64,000 bases of DNA from Kappaphycus alvarezii (lineage: Eukaryota; Rhodophyta; Florideophyceae; Gigartinales; Solieriaceae), in assembly GCA_002205965.3 (NCBI GenBank), contig NADL03000466.1:1302001-1366000 (forward strand). Direction: 5' to 3'. Positions 46,114 through 59,400 of the stretch are shown piece by piece. Made by a program: the position numbers and the translations under genes. How positions within the stretch are numbered: the first letter of the stretch is position 1; the number at the start of each line of letters is the position of its first letter. Under the pieces are notes generated by a model that saw nothing but the letters and a program-made list of their open reading frames with translations, was not told where the DNA came from and searched no databases.

Positions 46114-46509
46114 TGTAGTTGGTACAAGTACATGTCTCTGTTTTATTCTCTTTTAAATTGTACTAGTACATTTCCAATGCACTGGATACATACTCAATGA
46201 AGTAAAGTAAAGTACTGGGCAAGTGCTCTGCCAGTTTGTTAATTACTATTTAACTTGGTACAACTTATTTGCTCATTGTTCATGCCCGAATTTTTGTTTA
46301 TTTTTGGTTTGAAACGTGTCGATTGATCCTTTTAAGCAATTTTTATATGTACTAATGCGCTGCCCTAATTTGAATTGGATCTGTATCCCTTGTTCCTCGG
46401 ACTGGGTACAAGTGTTTTTTCCATACCCAGTGCAACCTTTGTTAAAACTAGAGACCGTCTTTCTCCTCTAATATACATATAAGAGCCAGCGGTTTGCTTA
46501 ACACTAAAA

Positions 46510-47894
46510 CAGTGGAATCAGCCCTATAAATTGAACGAAACTTCAAATGATACAAGAACAATTTAGCGCGAAAAAGCAGAGCCCCGCCACAAACGAGTGG
46601 TCTATGGCCATAAAAGGTACATGTAGACACAGAGATTTGTCTTTAAGTCACGTAGAACGCCACATCTCACTTTAACATTCCCGAAAAATGCCGAAAGGAA
46701 AATACCTGAGCGACTTCGGACAGGGGCAGATTGAGCAATGGCTAGAGAGCTGGTTCCAGTCCATGCCATTCAGTGGCATTGAATCGAAGTAAAGGCACAA
46801 TTCAGAACTTCATCGCAAAGAAGTCACAACGCAGCAGTAAAGAGACGCCCAAAAATGCTCAGAACATTTCGGAGTATAAGCGTCGAAGGATTTTCCGAAT
46901 GGCAACCAAAAGGAGATTGCTGTGCCGCTGATATCAAACTGGCTCTTAATTTGCCAGTCACTGTTCGTAGAGTTCAGCTTATCCTTTCAGCTTCTCCGCA
47001 ATTTCGCTCTCGACTGATCAACAAGCAACTTTTGATGAATGAAAGCACAAGAAAAACAGATTGCAGTGGCCACGTCAGGTTTTTTCCAAGGGTAACTATT
47101 TTTGGATGCATGATGTTTTCTCATATGATAAGAAGTTTAACCTAGATGGATCGGAGTGACTTTTGATGTATTAGCATGATCTACGAAAAGAACGGCATCG
47201 TTATAGGACTCGTCAGAATGGTGGAGATCCAGTAATAATTTGGCCCCTGATTAGCTTTTACGGGACATTTCCGCTAGCGTTTATACCAGTTAAGCAGGAA
47301 CCTGCAAAGTATTGCAGGACTCTGCAGAACAAGTTGTTACCTTGGGCCGCAGAAACATTTGGGGAGTCTATCAACATGGACGTTTCAGCAGGATGGAGAC
47401 AGCATCCACCAGTCTCAGGAAAGCATTTATGTTTTGTTTCAAAGCGGCGTGCGGGTCCTATAGTGGCCAACGAAGTCCCTAGACCTCAATTTTATCGAAA
47501 ACGTCTAGGATTTTTCGGCGCGTGGTTTTTACTGTAGGGGAAGGCAGTTTAGTAACGTGGACGAGTTGAAGTCATCTATCGTGGATGCGTGGGCAACAGT
47601 TGAGAGTTCTTACATATGGAAACTGTACCAAAGCTTGCAGAAAAGTATGCTAGCGGTTATCGAATCCAAAGGAGATCGAACTAAGTACTGAGACTTTCGT
47701 AAAGAGTTACTAATTTCTTGTGTCATTTGAAATTTCGTTAGTTGCGGCTCCGTTTTTGTTTTTTATTGCTATATCTGGGTCTATTGTTACTTCTTTCTAC
47801 CTTGCGATGCTACTAATGAAACTGGTTTGAGAAGTAATGGCGTTTTCCAAGGTTTCAAGTAATGCTATCTTATTCTGGCATAAATAGCCCACTG
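46510..47894 (+). mobile_element. Second Tc1/mariner element, degraded
   Basis: The interior encodes a Tc1-like transposase. The right end closes GGGCATTT-like in reverse: CAGTGGGCTATTTATGCC read on the minus strand from 47894, followed by TA. The left end CAGTGGAATCAGCCCTATAAATT at 46510 pairs with it imperfectly. The left flank is AA, not TA. The boundaries are therefore provisional. At 1.39 kb it has the usual Tc1 size. Confidence 0.6.
46688..47691 (+). pseudogene. Tc1-like transposase remnant (second element)
   Basis: From the ATG at 46688 it reads MPKGKYLSDFGQGQIEQWLE, the N-terminal helix of Tc1-type transposases. In later frames come LALNLPVTVRRVQLILSASP (second helix-turn-helix), KKFNLDGSD (first catalytic Asp region) and FKAACGSYSG. 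PDLNFIENVWDF (Glu block) and a C-terminal WATVESSYIWKLYQSL ending ESKGDR complete the family order. It has many frame changes. Although both are Tc1-type, the sequence is clearly different from the element at 21004, so two lineages are present. Confidence 0.8.
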
Positions 47895-47899
47895 TAGGG

Positions 47900-50800
47900 G
47901 TATGAAAAAGTTCGCTTTTCGCTCACTGTTCAAGTGTGATACCGGTAAATCCGGCGTCGAAAGTCCCTCACAATGCACTCCATCGATAATACAACGAAAT
48001 AGGTATCAGTGCGCTCCCTGAACACCCGCTAGAGTCTAATTCCTCACACTCCTCGCCTTTTTTCCGCATGGACCTGTGAATACCTACCGCTTACGGTCTA
48101 AGCGCCACAAATATCGAACTGGATGTTACTGTGGCCCTCTCCGACATCCACAAGCCCATTTGGCACAGTGCGTCGTTTTCTTGGGCTAGTGCGTTTCTCG
48201 TATAGCATTCCAAGGGTCTTCGCTACAGCGACTTAAGTGACGCCACTGGTACCTTACTGATGCCGGTCAGATTCTGTGCTTATATTGCGTTAGGAGAGAT
48301 TGCGCTGCCCTGATAGGGCCCGGCTCCAGGTCTTCCTCCACTTCCCAGGCCTATAGGTCTCGTACCAACTTCAAACATTACCGAGGAAGCTTACTAAGCA
48401 TCTTCGATTGATTCTTTTGGAGTTATCTTGGACTTGATGACCCTTTCCAACGACCGCCACCTCGAGAAGATCCTTCGGTCTGCCATCCCGCTCTTATCCT
48501 TCCGCCATCCACAGCTTCTTCTTCCCCTACATTTACGGCCCTTTTCGAGCGTTGTTCTTCGCTGGTCCCCGGTGAAAGGCTCCGCTCTGCGATCACAACT
48601 GAGCTCCTGCTTTCGAAGTCTGACAGGTTTCTTGTCCGCAATAACACCCGACCGAGCACAGCTCCTCGCCGTGCGCACATCATTCCCTTTCTCTGTTTTC
48701 TCTTCGCTTCCTCACCCCCATCGCGGTACGTACATTTCCTCCTCTGCGTGGAAGGTCGATCTGGCTCTTCGTCTTTGCAACGCGCTATTCACTGAATATA
48801 ATCGCTGTGCGGTCTGCTCTCGGTGCTCGGCGGACGTCGCACCAGTCTTTGATATACTGTACAACCCGTAAAGAATATCCAGCCAGGGAAGAGCGGTTCT
48901 AAAATTCTCCTCGTCCTCGTTTCTTTTGCTGCCTCCCGCCAAATTTTCTCCGCCACGCCTGAGTTGCGAGATTTCTTTACTTGTTCTTTATTTTGACTAC
49001 TACGGATGCACCATAACCCTCGCCACATCTCCCCGATGCACAAACATAGATTTCCCCGTCCCAACATACGAAAACCTGTCACTACCATCCACCGCCGAAA
49101 AAACTGCCAACTTAGTTACATCTGCTGACCAATTCAACGAAACGACATTAGTGTGTCACTTTGCTTCCAAGATGCGCATCCCAATCAACGCGACGCCAAG
49201 TCCAAAAACGATCGCCAAGGACCTCCCCTAAAACGGAGGACATAAGACGCACTTAGAACCATTAGTCAACGGGAAACACCCCGCGCTTGATTCCCAGTGA
49301 CCTATCTCAAAATTGTACCCACATATGCAATCCATATGTTCGCAAATAACAACGGCCAGTCAATGGTCCCCACAATGCAGTGACCTTCTCGAAAACCCTC
49401 CATCACCACAACGCTATGCTCCCAGGACAACGCGGATGCTAGTCGGCCGTAGTTTCACACGGCCACCGAAATTTGCGTCGATACCTACAAGTAATAATAA
49501 CGCGTTCGTTTCCCCTGGATGCCTGCTCCATTAGTTCACTTTAATTACTTTCTGCACTATTTTTGTACTCTGATCAGGTAAAGATCCTGTTCCACCACAA
49601 GAGAGCGCACTACAGAAATTCAAAAAGTTGTCTGTCGTGTATTTAGAGGCCCTGAATTGATATTCGCTCAATTGCCTTCTTTTCTCACGATAGACTACCT
49701 GTACCGCACGTCCCTTATTACGCGACTCCAATCCAATAAAAGTAAAGCCGGTTTCGCACTGAGCTGTACATTTGGGCATCCTCGCCCTGAGAGGATGGTA
49801 GATAATATGCAATTTTATCAACGCAGCGCAAAGTCTAAAGACTGCATCATAGCGACCCTCTTTCCACCTACAGTTACACCCCATTATACTCAAAAGAATT
49901 CACAGACTGCCAAACCAGTTTTCCATCAGCATACGATCGGAGGAAATTTCTCTATTCCGCTCCACATCTTCAGCGCTTAAAAAGCCGTTCTTTGGTTTCT
50001 TCTTCGGAATTATTGCGCGTACAAGCTCTCCAGCTCACTGGTCGTCCTAACCCATTAGAAAGGCCCAGAATGCAGGGTACTCTCCAGACATTTCTCCCAG
50101 ATCTGCTTTGCTCTCCTCACCCGACTTTTTAGGGCCTTTTTGTGAAACCTTATATTTCGCTGAAATATTTCCAGGTCCGAAACGCTTCCTGAGTAATGTG
50201 AGCTGCAATTGATAGCTTGTCTACTTCTTAAACATTAATTTCTACTTGTAACCGTAGAGCTTATCCCGAGAAATATTTCTTGCCCTCTTGCATATTTCCC
50301 GGTTGCCTGTTACTTTGCTGGAAAGTAACATCAGTTGCATACCGCGCGCAAGCGTTGTACTTGAATCGAACGGGATTTTCTAGTAGCTCTCCAAACAGGT
50401 ATGTGCAATAAGTTTTTACAACTAATTGCTGTACGCAAACTGCTAAATTCCATCGATAAACTCAGTGACCATCTTCTCGAATGTAGGTGCCTTCAAGTTG
50501 AAGACTCGAGCCGCTATGCCCCACTGTGCCCCAAATTTGAGGACCACTAGAGCCATGAAAAGTAGATACATTCCATTATAGACACTTTTGAGCCCAGGAA
50601 CAACCTTGTGCATCTCACGCACTGTGTCCGAAATGGTATTCTAGAACTGCTTGATCTGAGCAGCATCGAAATTATGTATCATATGAAGCCCTTTGCTACC
50701 ACCAGACTCGTAGAAGGAATCGAAAACGGTAAAAGTGCTGTCATTTTAATCATCACTATCACTGACGGACTAACATTCGCATACTCACACATATCCTACT

Positions 50801-50930
50801 CCCTGGCCGCTGCTGTTGAAGCCAACAGCTGAAGAGCATCTTCAGCTACCAGTGGGCAGTTTACCTTGACGGTTGATTCGCTGGGCTGAAACTGACTCAT
50901 GTCAGCACAGAATTACTAAATGAAAAAAGG
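47900..50930. other. 3 kb with no recognisable gene
   Basis: Several open frames of 90-147 codons exist (48428-48871 plus, 48926-49231 plus, 49531-49893 minus, 49657-49980 plus). None shows a domain, and 48428-48720 is C/T-biased. I cannot support a product for any of them. No repeats, RNA genes or terminal repeats were seen. Confidence 0.4.
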
Positions 50931-50935
50931 GCGTA

Positions 50936-51025
50936 GCAGGAGTGCTGGGCGGGGCAGGAGTGCTTGACTGAGCGGCAGTGCTGTGCAGAGCAAGAGTGCT
51001 GGGCGGAGCAAGAGTGCTGGGCGGA
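50936..51025. repeat. 18-bp minisatellite, five units
   Basis: Five consecutive 18-base units start at 50936, 50954, 50972, 50990 and 51008. The last two are identical (GCAAGAGTGCTGGGCGGA) and the first three are diverged. A partial sixth (GCACC) follows. Because 18 is divisible by three, the array can encode a hexapeptide repeat (SKSAGR) in one frame, but no protein is recognised around it. Confidence 0.85.
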
Positions 51026-51505
51026 GCACCAAGAAACGGCCGTGCAGAGGAGCAAGGCGGGGCAGAATAGAGAGTTGTTGTGGAGCGGCTGGGGCTGAGG
51101 CTCGGCTGGAGAGAGGAGCAGGACAGTGTAAGTTACGCTCTGTTGGGAAACATAAACATTACATTACTGTATTTTTCATTTGGAAATGGCGCGCAAAATT
51201 TTCAAATATTTTGGGCGTTTGGAAATGGCAGTTTATATTTTGATTCTTTGCATTTTGGAAATCAGAGGCTCATACCGTTGGTGAGTAGGAAATAATTGAA
51301 CGAATTACCATTTTCTACAGAAGCTTAGCATTTATTTAATGTATGATCGAGAGTAGTAATGTATAGACTTTGGAAAAAAAAACTGAAACTGATGGAACAG
51401 ACCTTTTGCGGATGACCATGTCCACCAGTGAATTTGGGTTTGCATTTGGGAAGGCAGTAAGGTGGTGAAACTAGCTAGATAGACTCTTCGTATGCCCCAG
51501 CACCG

Positions 51506-53750
51506 TAAAGGGGGGTGTAAAATAACTGGACAAAATCACAAACACCGGACACAGCGTATTCTGCAAATAAAGAAATTTTTTTATATTTTGATCCTTGTAA
51601 AGCTGAAATCCACACAATTCTACATAGATGGGCGCAAATAAATAGAAAGGATACGTTTGGATTTAGAAACACACATTCCCTTTCGCTTTGGCGCCAAAAG
51701 TAAATTAGAAACAGCATTTTTTACACTAAGATGACTCTACACTCAACTCTTGAGTACATCATCTCCATGCCAGAGCACCCACTAATTCAGCTACAATGGT
51801 CTCAACTTGAGCCAAAGAGCACTATTATGTGGAAATTTTGAAGGCCCTCGATTTTATTACAGCAGGCAACACTCTGCGACAAGCCGAGCAGAAGTTCGAC
51901 ATTCCCCGATCAACCCTCAACGACCGCTACCGTGGGCCAACCAGTCATAGAGGTCGCAAGACTGTCTTAACTTCGAATGAAGACTGCTGTTGTCGGATTT
52001 CCTGAAAAGCAGTTTAATAGTCATGCCTTTGACATTATTGCATTTGCGATAGACAATTAAGATCATGGTCTTGCGAAAGCTCCCCGCCCTCCGCATTCTC
52101 CTGCCTAAGGAGTAAAAAGAGCCGTCCAAGTCGTATTTAATTTGCTGCCGAAAGCGCCACGAAGAAATATTGGCAATGGTCCGTCCTGTTATTCAAGAGG
52201 CCCTCCGACACCGCCAGATCAACGCTGGGTCGATGACTATCCATTTTGCCACATTACGGAAGATCATTGATGAGAACTATATAGACGCTTCGCGATTATT
52301 CAATTTAGACGAATGTGGAATCTCTTCAGGCAGGGAGGCCGGATCGAGAAAGTTGTCGAAGCGAATTATGTCTCGAAATGTTAGGAGAGATACGTTGCGT
52401 CCTGAAACGGCAAGGATCTCCAGAATTAAAATGATGCCTGTAATTTCAGCAGCTGCAGAAGCTCGGGCTTCCGTTTTTGTTATGTGAAGAAGTTGTGTGC
52501 CGTATCGCGGTGTCGTTAGGGACGGAACACAATACCAAGAGTCTCCCGTTTGTAACTTGCCGAGGAATGCGTTCATCGCAACTCGCGAGGAGAACGGAAG
52601 CATTGATCGCTTTAATTTTCTGGCGTGAGCTAACAAATTTATAAGGCAAACTAAGAGTATAACCACCAATGGAAGGGAACTGGTTCTCTTTCGCATATTA
52701 ACTGGATGTTGTCGAGTAATTATACGTAAACGGCGTCAGGGTCTATGCACTGCCGTCGCAGAAATCTGGAAAAAGCCAGCCATGTGATACTATGCTGTTT
52801 TTAGCATCTTAAAACGCAGTCGATTCTATTTTGAACAATTGCGTGTTAGCGTATCCAGCTAAGTTTTTTATTTTTACGACTTTGTTTCATTCTGAGGGAG
52901 GCTTATGAAATTTCTGTTACTCACCGAAACATAAAGGCCAACTTTTTAAGAGCGTGATTATGACGTTTAGATAGCTCCTGTATTTTAAATGTCCCCCAAG
53001 TGACCATTGCAGATGAATGGTCTCCTATTTTGTCAATTTCAGAACTCGAGTAGGCTTTTAAGAGGTCAATGGATGAGATCAAGCGGAGCGTCTTGGGATC
53101 AAATACGGTTGTTACAGAATCTGGATATTTAGATACTATAAATGGCTGTGTGGTATGAGCTCTAGATGTGATTCGTTTAATCAGGAGAAGGAGGAGAGTG
53201 GGCTTTAAGGTGCTGGGCCATTGAAATCAGAGGATTACAGACGGTTTTATCTCGCGAGCGCAAGAAGCCTGAATCTAAGGAGAAGGAACTTCATCTATCT
53301 CGTGGGAACGCGCCTGCTGAGCTGCCTGTCGGCACGATTCGGAGGTCGCTTCTAGACTGTCGTTTATTTGCAAAACGGAGGACTGCTAGAGTTGCAAGTG
53401 CTATTGTCGTGGGAGGGCGGCTTGTAAATGTGGCCTGAAAGCGCTAATTTGAAGGCTTTTGGATGCTCTCAAGTGACGTGGCAACCATCTCTCCTTTCAA
53501 ATAAAGCCAAATTATCGGTGTCTATGTCCGTTCATGGTGATTTTCCAGGTTTTTTCCTTCCAACTACCGTGTTTTGCACATGGGCTTACTGTATCTCTAC
53601 TTAACATGCCTGGACAGTAAAAACCGCAATGTCCGATTTTCAGAAATAAAGCTTTAAAATGAAATCAAAGTGATTGTCTTTGGACAAAAAGAAGTTGGGT
53701 TTTCGTTCATTTTCCCGTATTTTTGTCCGATAATTGTGCACATCCTTTAT
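51506..53750 (+). mobile_element. pogo-like (Tc1/mariner superfamily) element
   Basis: The transposase remnant is bracketed by imperfect inverted repeats: 51506-51540 (TAAAGG, then TGT, then GGACAAAA) and 53716-53750, which read in reverse gives TAAAGGATGT and then GGACAAAA. The outer ends and the TA flanks are not certain. At about 2.2 kb it fits pogo elements. Confidence 0.6.
51796..53438 (+). pseudogene. pogo-type transposase (HTH_psq plus DDE_1), broken
   Basis: The start ATG at 51796 lies before YVEILKALDFITAGNTLRQA and FDIPRSTLNDRYRG, a pipsqueak/CENP-B-type DNA-binding helix-turn-helix. The core follows in several frames: LFNLDECGISSGR (first Asp, at about 52305), RPETARISRIKMMPVISAAA, GVVRDGTQYQESPVCNL and RVYALPSQKSGKSQPCDTM (the QPCD block carrying the third acidic residue in pogo enzymes, near 52750). 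The C-terminal part KPESKEKELHLSRGNAPAEL runs to the stop at 53436-53438. It has many frame changes and some stops. CENP-B-type host proteins share this architecture, but the decay and flanking repeats favour a transposon. Confidence 0.75.
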
Positions 53751-55440
53751 TATTGTCCTCTTAACAGTCATGAGACTTTTTTGTGTTACAGATGGAAAAC
53801 GGGAAGGACTATTTCACCGTCATTTCGTCACCTTCGACTTTCTCTGACACAGCACAACTGTGTTCGTGATTCATTGCGTCACCGTTTCGCAAAAAGTTCA
53901 AAAATAATGTATAAAAAGCATCCTTTTGCCAAGCCTGTGCTCGCAGTACCAACTGCGAGCGCTCATGCAGTAGTTCAAATTATTGTTGGTAGAAGAAAAA
54001 CAACTGTCCACCAGCGTCATTCTTTAGACTTTGCCAAGCATATTTCATGAATCGGTGATGAAAGTTCCAACGGTTATATAGAATAAGCCTCCTATAAAAT
54101 GTACCGTATTTTGCTCTAGACCAACACCTCTTTTTGTCACGCTGAGTCTGTCAAAGAACTGAAAAGAACAGCACTGTTTCTATAGAGGTTATACTCAGTA
54201 TTAAATTGCGAATTTTAGCAGGGGCTAGTTGCTTGGATGTTGGATGGCCGTATCAAATCAGCTCTTCCACAACTTATCTAGTCTTTACAAATAGACTTCA
54301 CGCCCTAAATTTCTGTTTAGATCCCATTTCGTTCCCACAGTTAGAGACAAAATGCCGCGAAGAGCCATCAAGTTTTAATCTTAATCGACGTAGTCCGTTG
54401 TACAGTTTGATTGCAGCATTGCACAGTGTTGTAATTGAAATTCAGCAAGTCAGGCTTTATGGCAGTCCAGATTCCTTGAAATTTTAAAATAGGGCAGTGT
54501 TCTTCGCTGTGTGCATTCAAGCTGCAGTCAGTGCTTTAAGTTTATTTTTGTATCCGCGAGACATGCAGGCTCTTTACTGCGCCTGAACAATTTAATGGTT
54601 GAGGATCTAGAGTGAGGTTCATGAAATCGTGCGGGGTGCAGTGAAGAGTATGTAAAACGAAGAGCTGGCGGTCAGCGGTGGAAAAGAAAGCGAAAAAAGT
54701 GGGTTGGGGTTTCGTTGATAGACCGTGCAGAGGTGTTGGTCAGACATAGAGATGGAGTGTCACAACAGTGTGCGGGGTACGTTGAGGATGGTGGGCCGGG
54801 GCAGGTGCCAGTGAGGGTTACAAATGGAGTTTCAGTAAAGAAGGCAGGGTGTAGTGAAGTTGAAAGACTAGGGAGAGGTGGAGTCTCCGAGACGGAGAAA
54901 AGCGAAAGTGTGCGGGTTGCGATAGGGGTGATGGACAGGGGAGAGATGGCGGTAAAGATTGAAGACGGATGACCGGGTAGTTGGATGCGGCATATCACAC
55001 CTCGGTAAAATTACCGAACAGCTGTCGGTCAATGCGTGGAATTTCAGTGGATTCCGCTTTTATTTTTTCCCGTTTCAAGTTTCAAGGTGTTACAGTTTCT
55101 CGGTAGGAGTTGAAAGGTTGAGACACACGTGGCTAGTTGGGCAGCTCTGATTGACTCCCTATTGGCGCACCGCGTTTCAAGTTTTCAAGTTTATCAAGTT
55201 TGAATCGTCTATAGAACGCCCTCGGGCAACTTTGGTGGAAGGGGCGTTTGGGAAACTGACGCTCCCACACGCAAAAAATCTTTGCTCATGAAGTTAGGTT
55301 GTTCCCGCGTCAATAGAAACTGCACGGCATACGTCAGTAATTAATACCTGAATACCACGTTCTAATCGATCTGAAAGTATATTAAGGGAGAATAAGCAGT
55401 GGTGTAATTGCGACAACTCCCAAATGTGTGATTACTGTTG
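53751..55440. other. No recognisable gene; purine-rich tract
   Basis: 54690-54970 is G/A-rich on the plus strand with an 85-codon frame of Val/Glu/Arg-rich repeats, perhaps a composition effect. A C-rich minus-strand shadow covers it. Nothing else could be assigned. Confidence 0.4.
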
Positions 55441-55454
55441 TGTCTGAAAAAGTT

Positions 55455-55635
55455 TATTACCACTTTGCTGCCTTGTTTGTGCTACTTCTCATAGCTATCT
55501 CTATGTTACTCAGGCTAAAAGTCCTCTGCATTGCGCTTTAGGAGCAGCTCACCTGCACTCCAACAGCAGTACTTAAAAACTACTTAACTCTGTAAAGGTC
55601 TGCTACCGGTGCAAATACCCAGATTTTGTAACCCC
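55455..55635 (-). repeat. Probable 3' LTR of copia C
   Basis: Alignable by eye with 60145-60325 at about 65-75% identity, with several small gaps. The ends are approximate. Confidence 0.5.
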
Positions 55636-55959
55636 TCCTTACCGCTAAGCATGTCCTTGCCTTGGTATTTTTCTTTTCAATCACCTAATCTACTCGGTAC
55701 TAAATTATACCACCAATTGGTAAATGCTTTGCCCACTGCTCGGCATTTTTGTCCATGACAAAACAAGATGCTTAATTAATTCCAAAAGTCGAGCTCCAGA
55801 TATCTCCGTTCATAAAGAACCTTCAATAACGACATTTTGGGCACTTCCTTATTTTACCTTGTAGCCTTGTTGTCGAACCAAATCTTCTTTACATGATCTT
55901 GAGTACTTGTTAGGACCCTAGTTGGCAGAAAAATCATACCGGTTTTACTCCATGCACAA

Positions 55960-58900
55960 TGCACGAAGATGGGGTTTCAGGGTTTTTAGTTCGACGGCCT
56001 TAGTTAAGATTTGCGCAGCTTGATTAATCTAGGGATGTGCCCCAAACGAATAATTTCCTTGGAATCAAATCTCAGACATGATGTTACTTCACAGTGATGT
56101 GCTTATTCTTAGATCCTACTTGTTCAATTGTGGTAATTAAAATTGCGGCCATGTTGCAAACAAACTTTGTGTACCTCAGAATCGTGAATGAAGCACATAT
56201 TACGGATAGTTTTGTTATTTTCCAGAAGTCCAGATTAGATGTTTTGGCACAAGTCTACATCGAAGAATTCTCGGCTTTCGCTGAGTTCAATGCAGCGATA
56301 CTCTGCTTTTTAGATCGCTAAACGACGGGAAGGACTTCCAAAGCCACAATACATCTCATTGTAGATTTTCGATCCCCTAAATTCCCAGACTGTTCTGCGT
56401 CGGAAAATTTTTACAGCATCATGTCATGTCCGCCTTATTTTGTTTCACGTAGGTAATTCAGACATTCGGAGAGCCTTCTAAGTATTGAATCAAACTATTC
56501 AAAAAAAATTAGATGGTGCTGAGAAGGTTCATGTACATGGCGGGCGAGAGCTGAAACTAAGAATGCAACGTCAGGTCTGAAGCATACTACCACTTGTAAA
56601 AGTTCTCCAATAGTCGAAAAGTAATATGAATCGACCTTTTGCCAAATTCGGGCATCGTAAGCATTGGAAGCAGCTAAATCTGCTTGCGTTGGCAATAGAG
56701 TCTAGGATTCATTTGATTGATCGAGTCCATTCTTCTTCAAACTCTGCATTGTTTGCATACGTTGAAATACGATGATTCCCTAGTTATACCAAGAAGGATT
56801 CCATCTTCTCGAGGACCTTAATTTCAAATTGTTCCATCATTTTCTCTTTCACGTTGTTGAGAAAGTTGCAGAGTTTGTAAAAATTTTCATATCCTCAACA
56901 ACTAAGGTAATGACCACAACATGTGAGTTGTCTGCTTAGAGAACACCCTCAGATCAACTAAAGGTTTAAAATTTTCCATCGGGTATAACTTGAACGACCA
57001 GAAAGCCCAGATACTCCCAGCTTTCTTTGTACCGTACATGGACTTTTGTAAAACGAAAACGAGTTCTGGAATCTCTAGTTTTCCAGTTGAGTCGGTGGTT
57101 TGTTCTATAGTAATCGGTACGTCAATATCACCATGCAAATACGCATTGCTAACATACCCTTCTTCTACAACAAAGTATTCTGCAGCTGCAAGAGAGAGGA
57201 TAATACGAATGAATTCATGACATTCAAAGGCAGCATAAATTCAGGTGGGATCATAATCGAGTCCTGGACATTGTTTATCACTTCGGAAAACACAGAGAGC
57301 ATTCTGCAGGAACTAGGTCCTGGTATTATTGAAAGGCTTCAGACGAAAGGCCCAATTGATGGGGACAATGCGCAATATCTGCAATGCGGCGGATGTAGCA
57401 TCAAGTTTTCAAATGAAAAAGTGCTTTGTATTTTCGATAATTTGCGTTACGACATTGAACCAACTTAACGGCTTCATCAAGAAAGCGGAAGGTGGGGATA
57501 TTTGGTGTTTCTTTTCGAAATTGTAGATCTGTGTAACTTGTGCTGCGATTCTGTTTTGAAAGAATTGAAACGCTTAAAAAAACATCTCATCAGAGACTAT
57601 ATATATGTTTTGCTTGTGTTCCATCTCATGCTGTCTGCCAATGCCGTCCAGAAGTGCTGATTTACAAGATTTCTTTCAGAATTGAAAGGAAGAAAAGTAT
57701 TCAGTGAGAAACTATTCGTCTCAGTAATATGAATGCGATACAGAAGTAACATCAATTTCAAAAACAACAAATTTTCTATGAATTGCTCGAGCTGATAATT
57801 TCTTGTTTCTGCGACTGTCTTACTGTGACAAAATGCGAAGCAGTGTTGACAGAACTCAATAAGTCTCTCAAGGTATACACTGGTTCTGCAATCAAACTGC
57901 AAATTTGGCACGTTATCATTGATTTGTGCGGGAGTCACGCGGTTGCGAAGGCAACTAGCATGATGCATAGCTTAGACCGACAAATTGTACCCGAAAATTG
58001 CAGAATACAGCAATAAATGAGCAGAAGTTCCAACTTTTACATGAAACTGTCTACAATACCATTTCTTTCAGGTACATGAAGTGCGGATTACTTGATTCAT
58101 ATTGCTTTTCGAATAAATAGTTCATCATAACATGCGTAATGTTCTCCTCAGCGCATTCCAAACGGAATTTGGTTATTTGAAAATCAGTCTCATTTGCCGA
58201 GAGCGTTTGGTAATGTTTAATTGCTGTAAATAGGTCTTTCTTGCTTTAATGGAGTAAGCAACAGATTTTTCCTTGTTTTTCCACGAAATCGACGTCATAG
58301 CAGTTTGAACATTAGAAGCAATCGGATCTTATCTGAAATATGCAAATGTACTAACTTCAATAGATAAACAGTCACTCGCTGGATTTGCTGGATTCATCCA
58401 CGACTTGCTTTAAAATTGCACAAGAGATGCAATAAAATTTCAAGAAAACCTCCATTGTGAAACATTTTAACATTTGGAAACGATAAAGCGAGTTTCATGT
58501 AATGCTCGGCCTGAGGGTGTCCCGTTTTTCGATATCAATGAAAGCATCTTCAAGTTCTGAGTGATAAGAAGGAAATGGTCAACCGGGAAAGCATATCGAC
58601 TATTAGCATAGTGGATTTGTTCCATCCTTGATCAGGTCAGATTCAGGCTTTATAACCTATAATTAGTAGTTTCGATGCTCGATACAATTTACTTTGAATT
58701 GAGCCGAACTATAAAACAACTATTGGCGAATCTAACAGCAGTAGGGTCCATTGGAAACAAGTTTTATACTTCCTTGACAGGCTACCGACAGCAGAATGTT
58801 TTTTGTTATATGTGCAGCGTGATACGCTTCGACAAGGAGTTCTATATCACTAGGAATTTATACTTTCTCACTTCCAATGATAATCGACTTATCAGTTGCG

Positions 58901-59400
58901 GCCTGCAAATCCTTGACTTCCAAAGTCTCATAATCATGAAAATGTTTTCTGAAGTAAAGAAATTGTGTGAGCCCACGTAGTCTATCAGTGACAAGTTTTC
59001 CCTGTGATCACCGACATTGACAGTGGCACTCCCGAACGTTATTTTGGCCATAAACAACCACATGAACAGAGCGTGTCAAGACCTCGCCCGTTGATATTGA
59101 TTTAAATCTGAGTTTTGGAGATCTGATGAGTTCCATTTTTCTGGCCTGTGAATGCATAATTTGCATCTGCTGCATCCGTAATGCTTGGAGCAAAATGTTG
59201 CTGTTACAAATGTATTTGGTGTTTGTGCCTGTAAGGTTCCGAGTGAAGATAGGTAAATCTTCCACGACCCCGACCTCTGCCTCTACCCCAACCGACGTAA
59301 CCTCTGCCTCGACCACTAAATCTTCCAATTTGTCCATGAATATCTTGACTGTTACAACAACTCTTTGCAAAGTGACCACGCTTTACACAAACACAGGAAA
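55960..59400 (-). pseudogene. pol of copia C, heavily decayed
   Basis: From high to low coordinates: a knuckle-like CVCVKRGHFAKSC near 59390, in which the first two Cys are one residue too close; a protease-like LIDYVGSHNFFTSENIF near 58930; integrase MHHASCLRNRVTPAQINDN at 57968; and reverse transcriptase HGDIDVPITIEQ, then LVFVLQKSMYGTKKAGSIW at 57138-56902. Then come FRPDVAFLVSALARHVHEP (56695-56495) and RNase H KAEYRCIELSESREFF, SKNKHITVK and INQAAQILTKA near 55990. Every domain is interrupted by stops and shifts. The protease active site has lost its DSG/DTG form. Confidence 0.8.

Noticed and set aside
43691..46192. CAGTG...CACTG ends as terminal repeats of the hAT element
   Set aside because: Similarity beyond five bases is weak and the 8-bp flanks differ (GGGTCACT against GATACATA).
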